A stretch of 64,000 nt of DNA, taken from contig SMNZ01000004.1 of the NCBI GenBank assembly GCA_004353515.1, forward strand, positions 124,001-188,000. Direction: 5' to 3'. This stretch comes from Alteromonadaceae bacterium M269 (GTDB lineage: Bacteria > Pseudomonadota > Gammaproteobacteria > Enterobacterales > Alteromonadaceae). Shown one piece after another: positions 35,974-44,321 of the stretch. A program made the position numbers and the translations under genes. The notes under the pieces are model-generated. The model did no database searches and was not told the DNA's origin. It was given only the letters and a program-made list of their open reading frames with translations. How positions within the stretch are numbered: the first letter of the stretch is position 1; every line of letters starts with the position of its first letter.

Positions 35974-35990
35974 TTGGCACAGTGAGTGCA
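35974..35990 (+). promoter_or_regulatory. Sigma-54 (-24/-12) promoter of the PEP-CTERM gene
   Basis: TTGGCACAGTGAGTGCA carries TGGCAC at -24 and TGCA at -12, with GG and GC ten bases apart, one base from the TGGCAC-N5-TTGCA consensus. Transcription would begin near 36001, giving a leader of about 36 bases. The AT-rich region just upstream (35900-35970) is the place to look for a PrsR site. Confidence 0.8.
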
Positions 35991-36036
35991 TTATCTACAG
36001 CGAACTTGCTTATTGATTTACTCTTTGGAGATGATG

Positions 36037-36903
36037 ATGAAAAAATTTAAAACTTTAGCAGCTACATTGCTTTTAACCATGGGTGCTACTGCAGCTTCTG
36101 CTAACCCGTTCTTTATTGATTTAGCAAACTTCGGTATCACTGATATTGACGGTGACGGCGATACAACAACGGATTTGATTCAAAACTTCATCACCAGTGC
36201 TGTATCTCCAACATCTACTTATTTAGATTCTAACGGTGTTGCAGGTATCCAAACTGGCGATGCTGTTGTTGATACTGTAGAAGATTTACAAATTTCTGCA
36301 CTACAACCACTTCTTTTCTTAGATTCTGAAGCATTTGGTGCGACTTGGCAGCTAGACGTTGACTGGACACTTTCTGGTAGCGCTATTGTTCTACCTGATG
36401 CACTTCCAGGTAACGATCCTAATTACATCGGTGCCCTAACTTCAGGTACTATCACTATCGACCTAACAAGAACTGCTTTAGGTGGTGGTGTTCAAGTTTT
36501 TGATGATATCTTAACACTAAACTTAACTGGCTCATTCGGTACACTTCCTACTGGTAACGAGCAAGCAGTTAGCTTATTCGCAGAAGTTTCTGCAGTACAA
36601 ACTGGTGTTTTCTTCGACCAATCTGGTAACGATTTCGCTGACTTACTTGCTGATGGTCAATCTATCCAGTTCTTAGGTCAAACAAACTTAACAAACCTTG
36701 ATGTTGACCCTAACTTAAACCCTGTTGCATTAAACACGCTTCCTCAAGAAGTTCAGGACTTGAATCCAAATAACTTCGACGCGTTCCAACGTAATGCTGC
36801 TTTCGGTTCTGTTGATATTTCAAAAGTTCCAGAGCCATCAGGTCTTGCTATCATGGGCTTAGCTCTTCTAGGCATGGCTGGTGTTAGACGTCGTAACCGC
36901 TAA
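36037..36903 (+). CDS. PEP-CTERM sorting domain protein, secreted
   Basis: This is a 288-residue protein with a signal peptide (MKKFKTLAATLLLTMGATAASA) and a C-terminal PEP-CTERM tripartite signal: VPEPS, a hydrophobic stretch of about 14 residues, then RRRNR. Exosortase A is expected to cut at PEP and transfer or release the protein. The mature domain is Asp/Asn-rich and low in cysteine and shows no known domain. Of three consecutive in-frame ATGs I chose the third (36037) because GGAG lies six bases before it. Expression is predicted from the sigma-54 promoter at 35974-35990, and a strong terminator follows, so it is a single-gene unit. Confidence 0.92.
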   Translation: MKKFKTLAATLLLTMGATAASANPFFIDLANFGITDIDGDGDTTTDLIQNFITSAVSPTSTYLDSNGVAGIQTGDAVVDTVEDLQISALQPLLFLDSEAFGATWQLDVDWTLSGSAIVLPDALPGNDPNYIGALTSGTITIDLTRTALGGGVQVFDDILTLNLTGSFGTLPTGNEQAVSLFAEVSAVQTGVFFDQSGNDFADLLADGQSIQFLGQTNLTNLDVDPNLNPVALNTLPQEVQDLNPNNFDAFQRNAAFGSVDISKVPEPSGLAIMGLALLGMAGVRRRNR

Positions 36904-36964
36904 TTATTAGCTTATATTAGAAATACTCATTAATAGAGTCAGTTAATAAAGCAAGTAATTAAAG

Positions 36965-36997
36965 AAGCCGATGGTTTTATCCATCGGCTTTTTTCTT
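36965..36997 (+). terminator. Rho-independent terminator after the PEP-CTERM gene
   Basis: AAGCCGATGG and CCATCGGCTT form a perfect 10-bp stem with a TTTTAT loop followed by a T-rich run (TTTTCTTTC after the stem). It ends the PEP-CTERM transcript 60 bases past its stop. The rest of 36904-37162 holds only the upstream region of prsT. Confidence 0.95.
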
Positions 36998-37162
36998 TCT
37001 AAATTTCTCCTCAAATCAACTCCTTTCTATATTCAAACTAAAAATCCCTTATTAGCTCCACTTATCTCTATAAAAAGACGCAAGATAAGGCCATACTATA
37101 AGAGCTACATTTCGAATAATAAATGAGGTCGATAACCTCAACGTAATAAGGTAATTACTGAA

Positions 37163-39805
37163 ATGAAAGTTTCTTATATCTTCAGTTTGTTTTTTCTTAT
37201 CCTATTAACAAGCTGCTCAGGACCTAACACAGAAGAGAATATAGCTTCAGCCAAAGCTAAAATTGCCAATGCTGAATATAGCGACGCTATTATTGTCTTA
37301 AAAAATGTTATCCAAAAAGATGCGAATTCTGCAGAAGCTAGGTATTTATTGGGAGACGCCTACCTCACTATGGGAATAGTGGGTTCTGCAGAGAAAGAAC
37401 TTGTTCGAGCTTTAGATTTAGGCTTTCAAGGAAATGACATTATTGTCAAAGTGGCTAAGTCATTGAGAATGCAAAATAAGTTTTATGAATTACTAGAGTT
37501 CACACAAGCACAGACAAGTGATATCCCCTCGACTCAAACTGCTTTACTGATGTATCAAACAATAGCCTATCTTGATGATAAGCAATCAGATAACGCCTCT
37601 AGCGCAGTAAGGCAAGCTCAGAGAATATCGGCAGAGTCTCAATACAGTCGACTTGCAGAAGCCTACTACTTAACTAGCAAGTTTGACACGGTTGAAGCAC
37701 TGGAGTTGGTTAATAACATCCTACAAGAACATTCATCTTTTACCGAAGCTTGGCTTTTGAAAGGGCAAATTAATCTAGCCACCAATAACCATGAGCAAGC
37801 TGTTGAGTCTTTTAGAAAAGTTAAAGAAGCTTACCAAGAAGACCCTTATGTCAACCTCCTACTCGCTTCAGCTCTAGTGAAGAATTCGAATTTTGACGAA
37901 GCAAACAAGCTTGCAGACGAACTCTTATCAGTATCACCTGAGAATCCCCTACTTAATCAGATCAAAGGTTACGTGGCTTACAATGAAGGTAACTATGACG
38001 CCGCTCAACAATTTCTAAGAAAGGCCATTCAAAACGGTTTACCGACTAACGATAACCGACTACTGGCTGGTTTAAGTCACTACCAACTGCAAAACTTTGA
38101 GCAATCATACGATTACTTAAGCAACTTAAAAAATGTCCTTGCTGCCTCTCATCCCGCACAACGCCTAATTTCTGTTTTAGAACTCACGCTGGGATACAAT
38201 GATCAAGCCGATGAGACCTTAGAGAATCTAGAAAAACTCTCACAAGAAGACGCTAAGTTTTATGCTGCCGCTAGCTATACTTATTTAAAGCAAGGAGACG
38301 AGGAAAGAGCCAAGAAAGGGCTGCGCGCAATTAGAAATATCGAATCCAACAACGTCTATGATCTGACAAACGAAGGTTTACTGAAATTATCACTCAATGA
38401 TTTAGGCGGTATCGAACAACTTCAAAAAGCGTTGGAATTAGATCCTAATCACCCAACAGCCCAACTCGCATTAGCGGCTGCACATATCAAAAGTGAAAAT
38501 TTTGACGAAGCGCTTAACGTAGCAAACGATATCGTTGCTAACTCAGATAACAAAGTACTTGGACTCAATATTGCCGGTATCGCTTACACAAGAATGAAAA
38601 ACTTTGCCGAAGCTCGGAAATCATTTACTGAAGCGCTTGAAATAGAACCTAATAACACAACAACTAAAATGAATTTTGTTGACTCTGAGTACGCTGCGGG
38701 GAACACTTCTGAAGCGTTCTCACTACTTGATGAAATACTCACTTCTCGACCTGGTTATACGCCAGCACTATCCTTTTTATATAACAACGAATCTAGCTAT
38801 AACAAGCCTCTTATAGAAACACTAACAAGAGGCGTTGAGTCTGAAGACATCATTGATAATCGCCTGTTGCTCAGTTTGGCTCAGTTCAAAAAGAATCAGT
38901 TTGAAAATGCGATTTCAACACTTACAAGTGCACCTGAAAAAAACGCATCCACACCCAATAAATATTGGGAAGTGCTTATTAGTAGCTACTACCAATTGAA
39001 TGATCTCAGGGGTATGGATAGCGCACTGAGTGATTGGACAACGACACAACCTAATAACCTAGAAGCTTGGTTGCGAGAGATTACATTTAAAGAATCCAAG
39101 CAGGATTTTGTTAATGCTCTACAAACAGCTGAAGCCGCACTTCAACAGTTCCCTGACAACAGTAATTTAAATCTCGTCCATATCTCCTTATTGATTAAAA
39201 ACGAAAGACACAATGAAGCAGAGCGTCAGTTGAGAAACTTACCTGAGGAAGTCGCCAATTCAGATTTAGCAGAAGGCCTAAGAGGGCGAATACTCTTCAA
39301 AAGAAAAGAGGTCGAAGAAGCCTTCTATTTACTACGTAAAGGCTACACGGCTGTTCCCAACAACGACTTTTCGACTGACTTATTCATCGCTTTCCAACTT
39401 TTAGGGAAAAGAGATGAAGGCTTCTCATTTTTAGAAAACCACGTTGCAACTCATAAAGAAGACACACCTTCTGCCTTATTGTTAGCCAATGTTTATTTAA
39501 TGAATCAACCAGAAAAAGCGAAGGCGATTTATTTGGATATCATAGCTAAACAGGACAATGCTATCGCATTAAACAACTTGGCTTGGATATTCTTCAATGA
39601 AGGCAAATATCAGCAGGCAGATCAATACGCAACTAAAGGGTTAGGTGTCGTCACGGATTCAGCCAATATGTTAGACACTGCAGGCATTATCAAAATAGCC
39701 CTTAAAGACAAATCCCAAGCTATAGAGCTTCTAGAGAAGGCAGTCGAGCTAGCGCCTGAAGATGCTAGTATTAGAGAACATTTGACACAAGCAAAAGCAT
39801 TGTAG
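37163..39805 (+). CDS. prsT: PrsT, XrtA/PEP-CTERM system TPR-repeat lipoprotein
   Basis: This is an 880-residue lipoprotein: hydrophobic N-terminus and lipobox LLTSCS with Cys18. About 20 tetratricopeptide-type repeats fill the mature protein (for example YSDAIIVLKNVIQKDANSAEARYLLGDAYL and VQNFEQ-like helices). Size, lipobox and repeat layout match PrsT of exosortase A loci. It likely works in the periplasm, attached to a membrane, in polymer assembly or export together with the outer membrane machinery (not in this window). No sigma-54 element was recognised upstream. Confidence 0.92.
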   Translation: MKVSYIFSLFFLILLTSCSGPNTEENIASAKAKIANAEYSDAIIVLKNVIQKDANSAEARYLLGDAYLTMGIVGSAEKELVRALDLGFQGNDIIVKVAKSLRMQNKFYELLEFTQAQTSDIPSTQTALLMYQTIAYLDDKQSDNASSAVRQAQRISAESQYSRLAEAYYLTSKFDTVEALELVNNILQEHSSFTEAWLLKGQINLATNNHEQAVESFRKVKEAYQEDPYVNLLLASALVKNSNFDEANKLADELLSVSPENPLLNQIKGYVAYNEGNYDAAQQFLRKAIQNGLPTNDNRLLAGLSHYQLQNFEQSYDYLSNLKNVLAASHPAQRLISVLELTLGYNDQADETLENLEKLSQEDAKFYAAASYTYLKQGDEERAKKGLRAIRNIESNNVYDLTNEGLLKLSLNDLGGIEQLQKALELDPNHPTAQLALAAAHIKSENFDEALNVANDIVANSDNKVLGLNIAGIAYTRMKNFAEARKSFTEALEIEPNNTTTKMNFVDSEYAAGNTSEAFSLLDEILTSRPGYTPALSFLYNNESSYNKPLIETLTRGVESEDIIDNRLLLSLAQFKKNQFENAISTLTSAPEKNASTPNKYWEVLISSYYQLNDLRGMDSALSDWTTTQPNNLEAWLREITFKESKQDFVNALQTAEAALQQFPDNSNLNLVHISLLIKNERHNEAERQLRNLPEEVANSDLAEGLRGRILFKRKEVEEAFYLLRKGYTAVPNNDFSTDLFIAFQLLGKRDEGFSFLENHVATHKEDTPSALLLANVYLMNQPEKAKAIYLDIIAKQDNAIALNNLAWIFFNEGKYQQADQYATKGLGVVTDSANMLDTAGIIKIALKDKSQAIELLEKAVELAPEDASIREHLTQAKAL

Positions 39806-39816
39806 CAAATAAATAT

Positions 39817-39870
39817 TATAGGACTCTACGGTAGTGAATGCCGAGAATTCATCTGTTGTAGAGTCCTATA
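39817..39870 (+). repeat. Long inverted repeat after prsT
   Basis: TATAGGACTCTAC (39817-39829) pairs perfectly with GTAGAGTCCTATA (39858-39870) around a 28-base loop that itself contains TGAAT/ATTCA. No U-run follows. It is a likely RNA hairpin or a protein-binding site between prsT and the next gene. Confidence 0.6.
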
Positions 39871-39950
39871 ACCATTACTTTGTTATCACGTCTCAAATTA
39901 ATTCTTAGAGTGATTTACCAAGTTTTCGCTTTCGGCAATGCTATTCATTT

Positions 39951-42008
39951 ATGACAGAAATTTCCGTTACTCATACCGAAAATTTACCTTTGGTGGAATT
40001 AGAACAGGTATGGAACAGACTGTATCCACAATGTGAGCCTAACGCTTTCTTATCTTGGTCTTGGATTGAAGCATGGCTACAAAGTATCTCACTCCCCTAC
40101 ACCACCATCACCGCGAAAAGCCAAGGAGAAGTTGTAGGCTTAGCGATATTCGTGCGAAACCAACAAACGAGAAGAGCGTTAATTTCATCTAACCAGTTGT
40201 ACTTGCACCGTACAGGCAGCCCAGCACTTGACCAAATTTGGATAGAGTACAACGACTTTCTCATACAAGAGTCATCAAAAAAAGCCATTCGCTACGCCAT
40301 GGCTGAGTATATTGCATCTCAAATGCATTGGGATGAGCTACTCATAGGGGCATCAAAAGAAGGCGTATTTACTCCGTTTAAATTACTCGGATACGAACCT
40401 CAAAAAGATTGGGAGAATATCTCTTATCAAGTTGACCTGAAGTTTATAAGAGACTCTCAGCAAAGCTATCTATCAACACGCTCAAGCAACACCCGCTATC
40501 AAATCAATAGGAGTTTTAAGCGATATGAAAAGAAAGGTACTCTAGCAATTGTAAGAGCTGAATCTAGCAAACAAGCCATAGAGTGGATTGATGAAGCAGC
40601 GCCACTGCATAAAGAGCGATGGCAAAACCATGAGAGTGGTAGTGGTTTTGAAAACCCCAAGTTTGTCCAGTTTCACAAATGCTTGATAGAAAAAAACATA
40701 GCGAATGGCGTTGTCGATATATTAAAAGTTAGTGCAGGTGACTATGTTATTGGCTACTTGTATAACATCATTCAAGGTAAAGAGGTTAAGTTCTATTTAA
40801 GTGCAATTAGGTACGATAAATCTGAAAAAAAACTTAAACCAGGCCTGGTTGCTCACCATTTAGCTATCGATTATTACAACTCTCGCAGCTTTGATGTTTA
40901 TGACTTCATGGGAGGAGACTCTCAATATAAGCGCTCGTTATCAACACAAGCTAGTCCGCTTTACTTTATGCGAATTCAACAACCTTGGTTGAAGTTCAAA
41001 CTCGAAAATAAGCTGAGAAAGATTAAACAGCGTTACACCAAGCATCCAAGATACGAAGAACAGTCAGAGGACATTCAATTCCTTGTCACTGGCGGTTGCC
41101 AAAACCAAACAGATAAAGGTCCACAGTATAATAACGCTAGAGCGGTATACTGTTCATATAGTGCCACTAAGGGTGAGTTAGAAGTTCTATCAAGTCTCGA
41201 TTATCAACCTGATAACGGTATTCAACACCCCGAAACAAACATTACCTTCAAAGCAGGTTCGATTATTGATCACAGCCTTTGGGTTCCGACCGAAACCGAA
41301 GTCTTAAAGTGTAAGCTCCCCTCTCTAGAAATTGTTGAAAAATACAGCCATTCATCTTTTAATGATCTTCACCATGTCGTTGAGCACAATGAGCAACTAT
41401 TAATAGCGAACACGGGGAATAATTGCACAACTTTATTGCAAACTCAGGAAGGTACTGTTCTTCATTATAGTGCTAATGCAAGTGTGCCTGTTTTTATCGA
41501 CAACTTAACCGACTACCGACAAATTAAATCAACCAAGCCACATTTGTCACACCCAAACTTTTGTTTCGTACTCAATGGGAAAATTTGGATTACCCGTTGT
41601 GATTTAATGGACGCTGTTTGCGTTGAAGACTTCAGCTTGCGAATAAATATAGGCCAGGGCTTAATCCACGATGGCGTCATTCATAATAAGCATATTTACT
41701 TTACAACGGTTGATGGCAAAGTCATCGTCTTCAATACCGAAACGTTAGCTCAAACAGCTTACCTGGATTTAAGAGAGCTTATGCCAAGCATAAGTGGCTG
41801 GTTTAGAGGAATACTGCCACTATCTAACGGTAAAGTGTTAGTAGGAATGTCTAAGCTGAGAGCTTCTAAACGTTTAAAAGCAAAAAACCACTCGCCCTCG
41901 CAAATATTCTGCATTGATATTTACCGCCAACAAGTCATTTGGCAAAGAGACACTCTGAGCCTAGGGTTAGACACTATTTTTAGTCTTTTACCTTACACGG
42001 ATAGGTAG
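39951..42008 (+). CDS. FemAB/CelD-like GNAT domain fused to a propeller-like C-terminal domain
   Basis: This is a 685-residue two-part protein. Residues 1 to about 365 look like a BcsL/CelD-type GNAT: NAFLSWSWIEAWL, VVGLAIFVRNQQTRR, STRSSNTRYQINRSFKRYEKKG and VIGYLYNIIQGKEVKFYLSAI, then DFMGGDSQYKRSLS. From about 370 the second part (FLVTGGCQNQ, SIIDHSLWVPTETEVLKC, NDLHHVVEHNEQLLIANTGN, SGWFRGILPLSNGKVLVGM) has the repeated strand pattern of a beta-propeller. No signal peptide. The pairing of a polymer-linked acyltransferase with a propeller is unusual. Substrate and function are unknown. Confidence 0.72.
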   Translation: MTEISVTHTENLPLVELEQVWNRLYPQCEPNAFLSWSWIEAWLQSISLPYTTITAKSQGEVVGLAIFVRNQQTRRALISSNQLYLHRTGSPALDQIWIEYNDFLIQESSKKAIRYAMAEYIASQMHWDELLIGASKEGVFTPFKLLGYEPQKDWENISYQVDLKFIRDSQQSYLSTRSSNTRYQINRSFKRYEKKGTLAIVRAESSKQAIEWIDEAAPLHKERWQNHESGSGFENPKFVQFHKCLIEKNIANGVVDILKVSAGDYVIGYLYNIIQGKEVKFYLSAIRYDKSEKKLKPGLVAHHLAIDYYNSRSFDVYDFMGGDSQYKRSLSTQASPLYFMRIQQPWLKFKLENKLRKIKQRYTKHPRYEEQSEDIQFLVTGGCQNQTDKGPQYNNARAVYCSYSATKGELEVLSSLDYQPDNGIQHPETNITFKAGSIIDHSLWVPTETEVLKCKLPSLEIVEKYSHSSFNDLHHVVEHNEQLLIANTGNNCTTLLQTQEGTVLHYSANASVPVFIDNLTDYRQIKSTKPHLSHPNFCFVLNGKIWITRCDLMDAVCVEDFSLRINIGQGLIHDGVIHNKHIYFTTVDGKVIVFNTETLAQTAYLDLRELMPSISGWFRGILPLSNGKVLVGMSKLRASKRLKAKNHSPSQIFCIDIYRQQVIWQRDTLSLGLDTIFSLLPYTDR

Positions 42009-42014
42009 CCTCTT

Positions 42015-42542
42015 ATGACAAAAAAAACTATGCCTATCACACAAACTCAAATACAGCGGCTATTGGCGCAATTGTATTGCTTGGACGACAACGACAATAT
42101 TATTTTTCTTTGTGACAATAACATTCTATTAAGTCCATTTGCTGAGTCTTATTTAAAAGTTTTGTGCAGGGAAGTCGGTATAAAGTGGAATATTTTCTCT
42201 ACTAGCCTCAACAATTCTGAGAGTGAGAGCGAAAATACGCTTGCTATCGAAGAAGCGTCCAAATTAGGTATCGATCTTTCAAGTCACGGAAAACAGCAAG
42301 ATAGCTCAATTTCTCCATCATGCGGAAAAACGCTCCTCTTCACTTTCGATAATGAAAATCATACAGATATCGAAATTACCCCGGCAACAACATTTAACCT
42401 TTGTCACTTTATTCCTAGAGGATTAGGAAGCTATCAGACAATCGATTCGTCCACCGATGATGATATTGAAGATATCAAACATTGCTATCTATTAATTGCT
42501 GAGGCCCTTAAAAATATTTTTGAACATTACCGAGTTCTTTAA
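42015..42542 (+). CDS. Degenerate low-molecular-weight protein tyrosine phosphatase-like protein
   Basis: This is a 175-residue protein. IIFLCDNNILLSPFAESYL aligns with the LMW-PTP P-loop (FVCxGNICRSPMAEA): the nucleophile-position Cys and the SP-AE part are kept, but the CR pair is replaced by LL, so the phosphate-binding arginine is missing. LAIEEASKLGIDLSSHGKQ matches the usual following region, and the acid loop D-P is not obvious. It lies six bases after the GNAT/propeller gene. It is probably catalytically dead, perhaps a binding protein for tyrosine-phosphorylated chains, or a relic. The assignment rests on motif likeness. Confidence 0.6.
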   Translation: MTKKTMPITQTQIQRLLAQLYCLDDNDNIIFLCDNNILLSPFAESYLKVLCREVGIKWNIFSTSLNNSESESENTLAIEEASKLGIDLSSHGKQQDSSISPSCGKTLLFTFDNENHTDIEITPATTFNLCHFIPRGLGSYQTIDSSTDDDIEDIKHCYLLIAEALKNIFEHYRVL

Positions 42543-42606
42543 ACCTTTAATACCAATCGATATATTTTATTTAAACATCTATTTATAGGTAAAGAACGCT
42601 GCCATT

Positions 42607-42640
42607 TTGGGTTCGTTTAGCGATATAATATTTAACCCAA
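42607..42640 (+). promoter_or_regulatory. Promoter/operator candidate before the MBOAT gene
   Basis: TTGGGTT (42607-42613) and AACCCAA (42634-42640) form an inverted repeat that encloses a consensus -10 box TATAAT (42624-42629). A -35 box is not clear. The rest of 42543-42768 holds only a 42-codon frame starting at 42651 with AAAGGA before it, overlapping the MBOAT start, which I do not call a gene. Confidence 0.3.
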
Positions 42641-42768
42641 AGGATGCCAAATGCTAATAAGCTCGAGGAAAGTTTTGTTAGTCTATTGGAACACTCTAAC
42701 AATTGATGCTGGCTGGAATGAGCGTTGTACCTGCTATGCAATAAAAGAAAAAAACATGGCTGCTACAT

Positions 42769-44313
42769 ATGCTATTTAATTCGTACGAATTTTTACTCAT
42801 ATTCTTGCCTCTTTGCTTAGCGACTTACTTACTCGTACTTAAAAAAGCTGGGCAATACGCCAGTTTTATTCATCTCATTATATTCTCAATCGGCTTTTAC
42901 AGTTATTGGAACCCTATCTATACCTTGCTGTTGGCAAGCTCCGTTATTATCAACTTTTACTATGCAAAGCTGCTCAACTCGACACAGAATAAAGCGTTAT
43001 TAGCACTAGGCGTGGGGATAAACTTAGGTGCTTTAGGTTACTACAAGTATTTCAATTTCATTGTTGATAACATTAGCTATATCACCAATGAAACCTATCA
43101 CTTTGATCAGGTTTTTCTTCCACTCGCCATATCCTTTTTTACCTTTCAACAAATTGCGTACCTTGTTGACTCGTACAAAGGAGGAGCGATTGAAGAGAAC
43201 TTCGTTAAATACACTTTGTTCGTCACCTTTTTTCCTCAATTAATAGCGGGACCTATTGTTCACCATAAAGATATGCTGCCACAATTTAATGCCAATATTG
43301 ATGTAGACAAAGTCCATCACAATATTGCATTAGGTTTATCAATTTTCGCACTTGGACTCTTTAAGAAGACCATACTTGCAGACGGTGTTTCAGAGTACGC
43401 AACGCCCATTTTTAATGCAGCTGAAAGTGGAGAAACTCTCGATTTTTTTAGTGCCTGGGGCGGCGCCTTAGCTTATAGCTTCCAGCTCTATTTCGACTTT
43501 TCTGGTTATTCGGATATGGCCATAGGCATTGCACGGATGTTCGGTATTATTTTGCCTTTGAACTTCTACTCGCCTTACAAAGCAAGCAATATCTCCCAGT
43601 TCTGGCGCCGTTGGCACATGACGCTTTCAAGATTCTTACGCAATTACGTCTATATTCCATTGGGTGGAAATAGAGATGGGAATATTCGAAAGCAAAGAAA
43701 CCTCCTGATAACCATGTTATTGGGCGGGTTATGGCATGGTGCCGGGTGGAACTTCGTTATTTGGGGAGGACTGCACGGTGCATATCTAGTTATCCAAAGC
43801 TATTGGAGTGAACTCATCAGTGAGCGAATTAAAAGTCAAAAAATGTATGTATTTTTTGCTTGGTTAGTCACTATGTTCGCTGTCGTCATTGCTTGGGTTT
43901 TCTTTAGAGCCCCCACTCTCGACGGCGCTTTATCTTTGCTATCAAGCATGTTCGGCCAGCAAGGTGTTTCGGTACCCAACGCCATTTATGTTCGTCTATC
44001 TTTCTTGGACACATTGGGCATATCGGGCAACGGAGCGAGCGGTGCTATTTTCGTGCAAACCTGGGCTTGGATTATTCTTTGTTTAGCTATAGCCGTTTCA
44101 ATGCCGAACACACAAGACATCTTTAGTCGATTTAATGCCTCATTGTCGAATTTAAGCTTTGATAGAACAGATGCTTGCTGGCCACTGCTTAACTCGGTTC
44201 AACGCTTTAGGTGGCGTTCAAGTAAGAGGTGGGCTTTTGCTAGCGCGCTAGCGTTTAGCCTGGGTATTCTAACTTTGTTCGAAGTATCCGAATTCCTATA
44301 TTTTCAATTTTAG
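42769..44313 (+). CDS. MBOAT family membrane O-acyltransferase (AlgI-like)
   Basis: This is a 514-residue polytopic protein with about eleven hydrophobic segments. It has the AlgI/DltB signature: YFDFSGYSDMAIGIARMFGI, the NISQFWRRWHMTLSRFLRNY loop and LLGGLWHGAGWNFVIWGGLHG with the catalytic histidine. Such proteins carry acetyl groups across the inner membrane for exopolysaccharide O-acetylation. The next gene encodes an SGNH-like periplasmic partner, as in AlgI/AlgJ pairs. It is probably the O-acetylase of the XrtA-linked polymer. Confidence 0.92.
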   Translation: MLFNSYEFLLIFLPLCLATYLLVLKKAGQYASFIHLIIFSIGFYSYWNPIYTLLLASSVIINFYYAKLLNSTQNKALLALGVGINLGALGYYKYFNFIVDNISYITNETYHFDQVFLPLAISFFTFQQIAYLVDSYKGGAIEENFVKYTLFVTFFPQLIAGPIVHHKDMLPQFNANIDVDKVHHNIALGLSIFALGLFKKTILADGVSEYATPIFNAAESGETLDFFSAWGGALAYSFQLYFDFSGYSDMAIGIARMFGIILPLNFYSPYKASNISQFWRRWHMTLSRFLRNYVYIPLGGNRDGNIRKQRNLLITMLLGGLWHGAGWNFVIWGGLHGAYLVIQSYWSELISERIKSQKMYVFFAWLVTMFAVVIAWVFFRAPTLDGALSLLSSMFGQQGVSVPNAIYVRLSFLDTLGISGNGASGAIFVQTWAWIILCLAIAVSMPNTQDIFSRFNASLSNLSFDRTDACWPLLNSVQRFRWRSSKRWAFASALAFSLGILTLFEVSEFLYFQF

Positions 44314-44321
44314 GGTGTCAC

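Noticed and set aside
42714-42729. Possible sigma-54 site TGGAATGAGCGTTGTA before the MBOAT gene
   Set aside because: The essential GC at -12 is GT, and the sequence is weaker than the two accepted elements.
42651-42779. 42-codon frame before and overlapping the MBOAT start
   Set aside because: It has an AAAGGA upstream, but the translation has no membrane, signal or domain pattern, and its overlap with MBOAT looks incidental.
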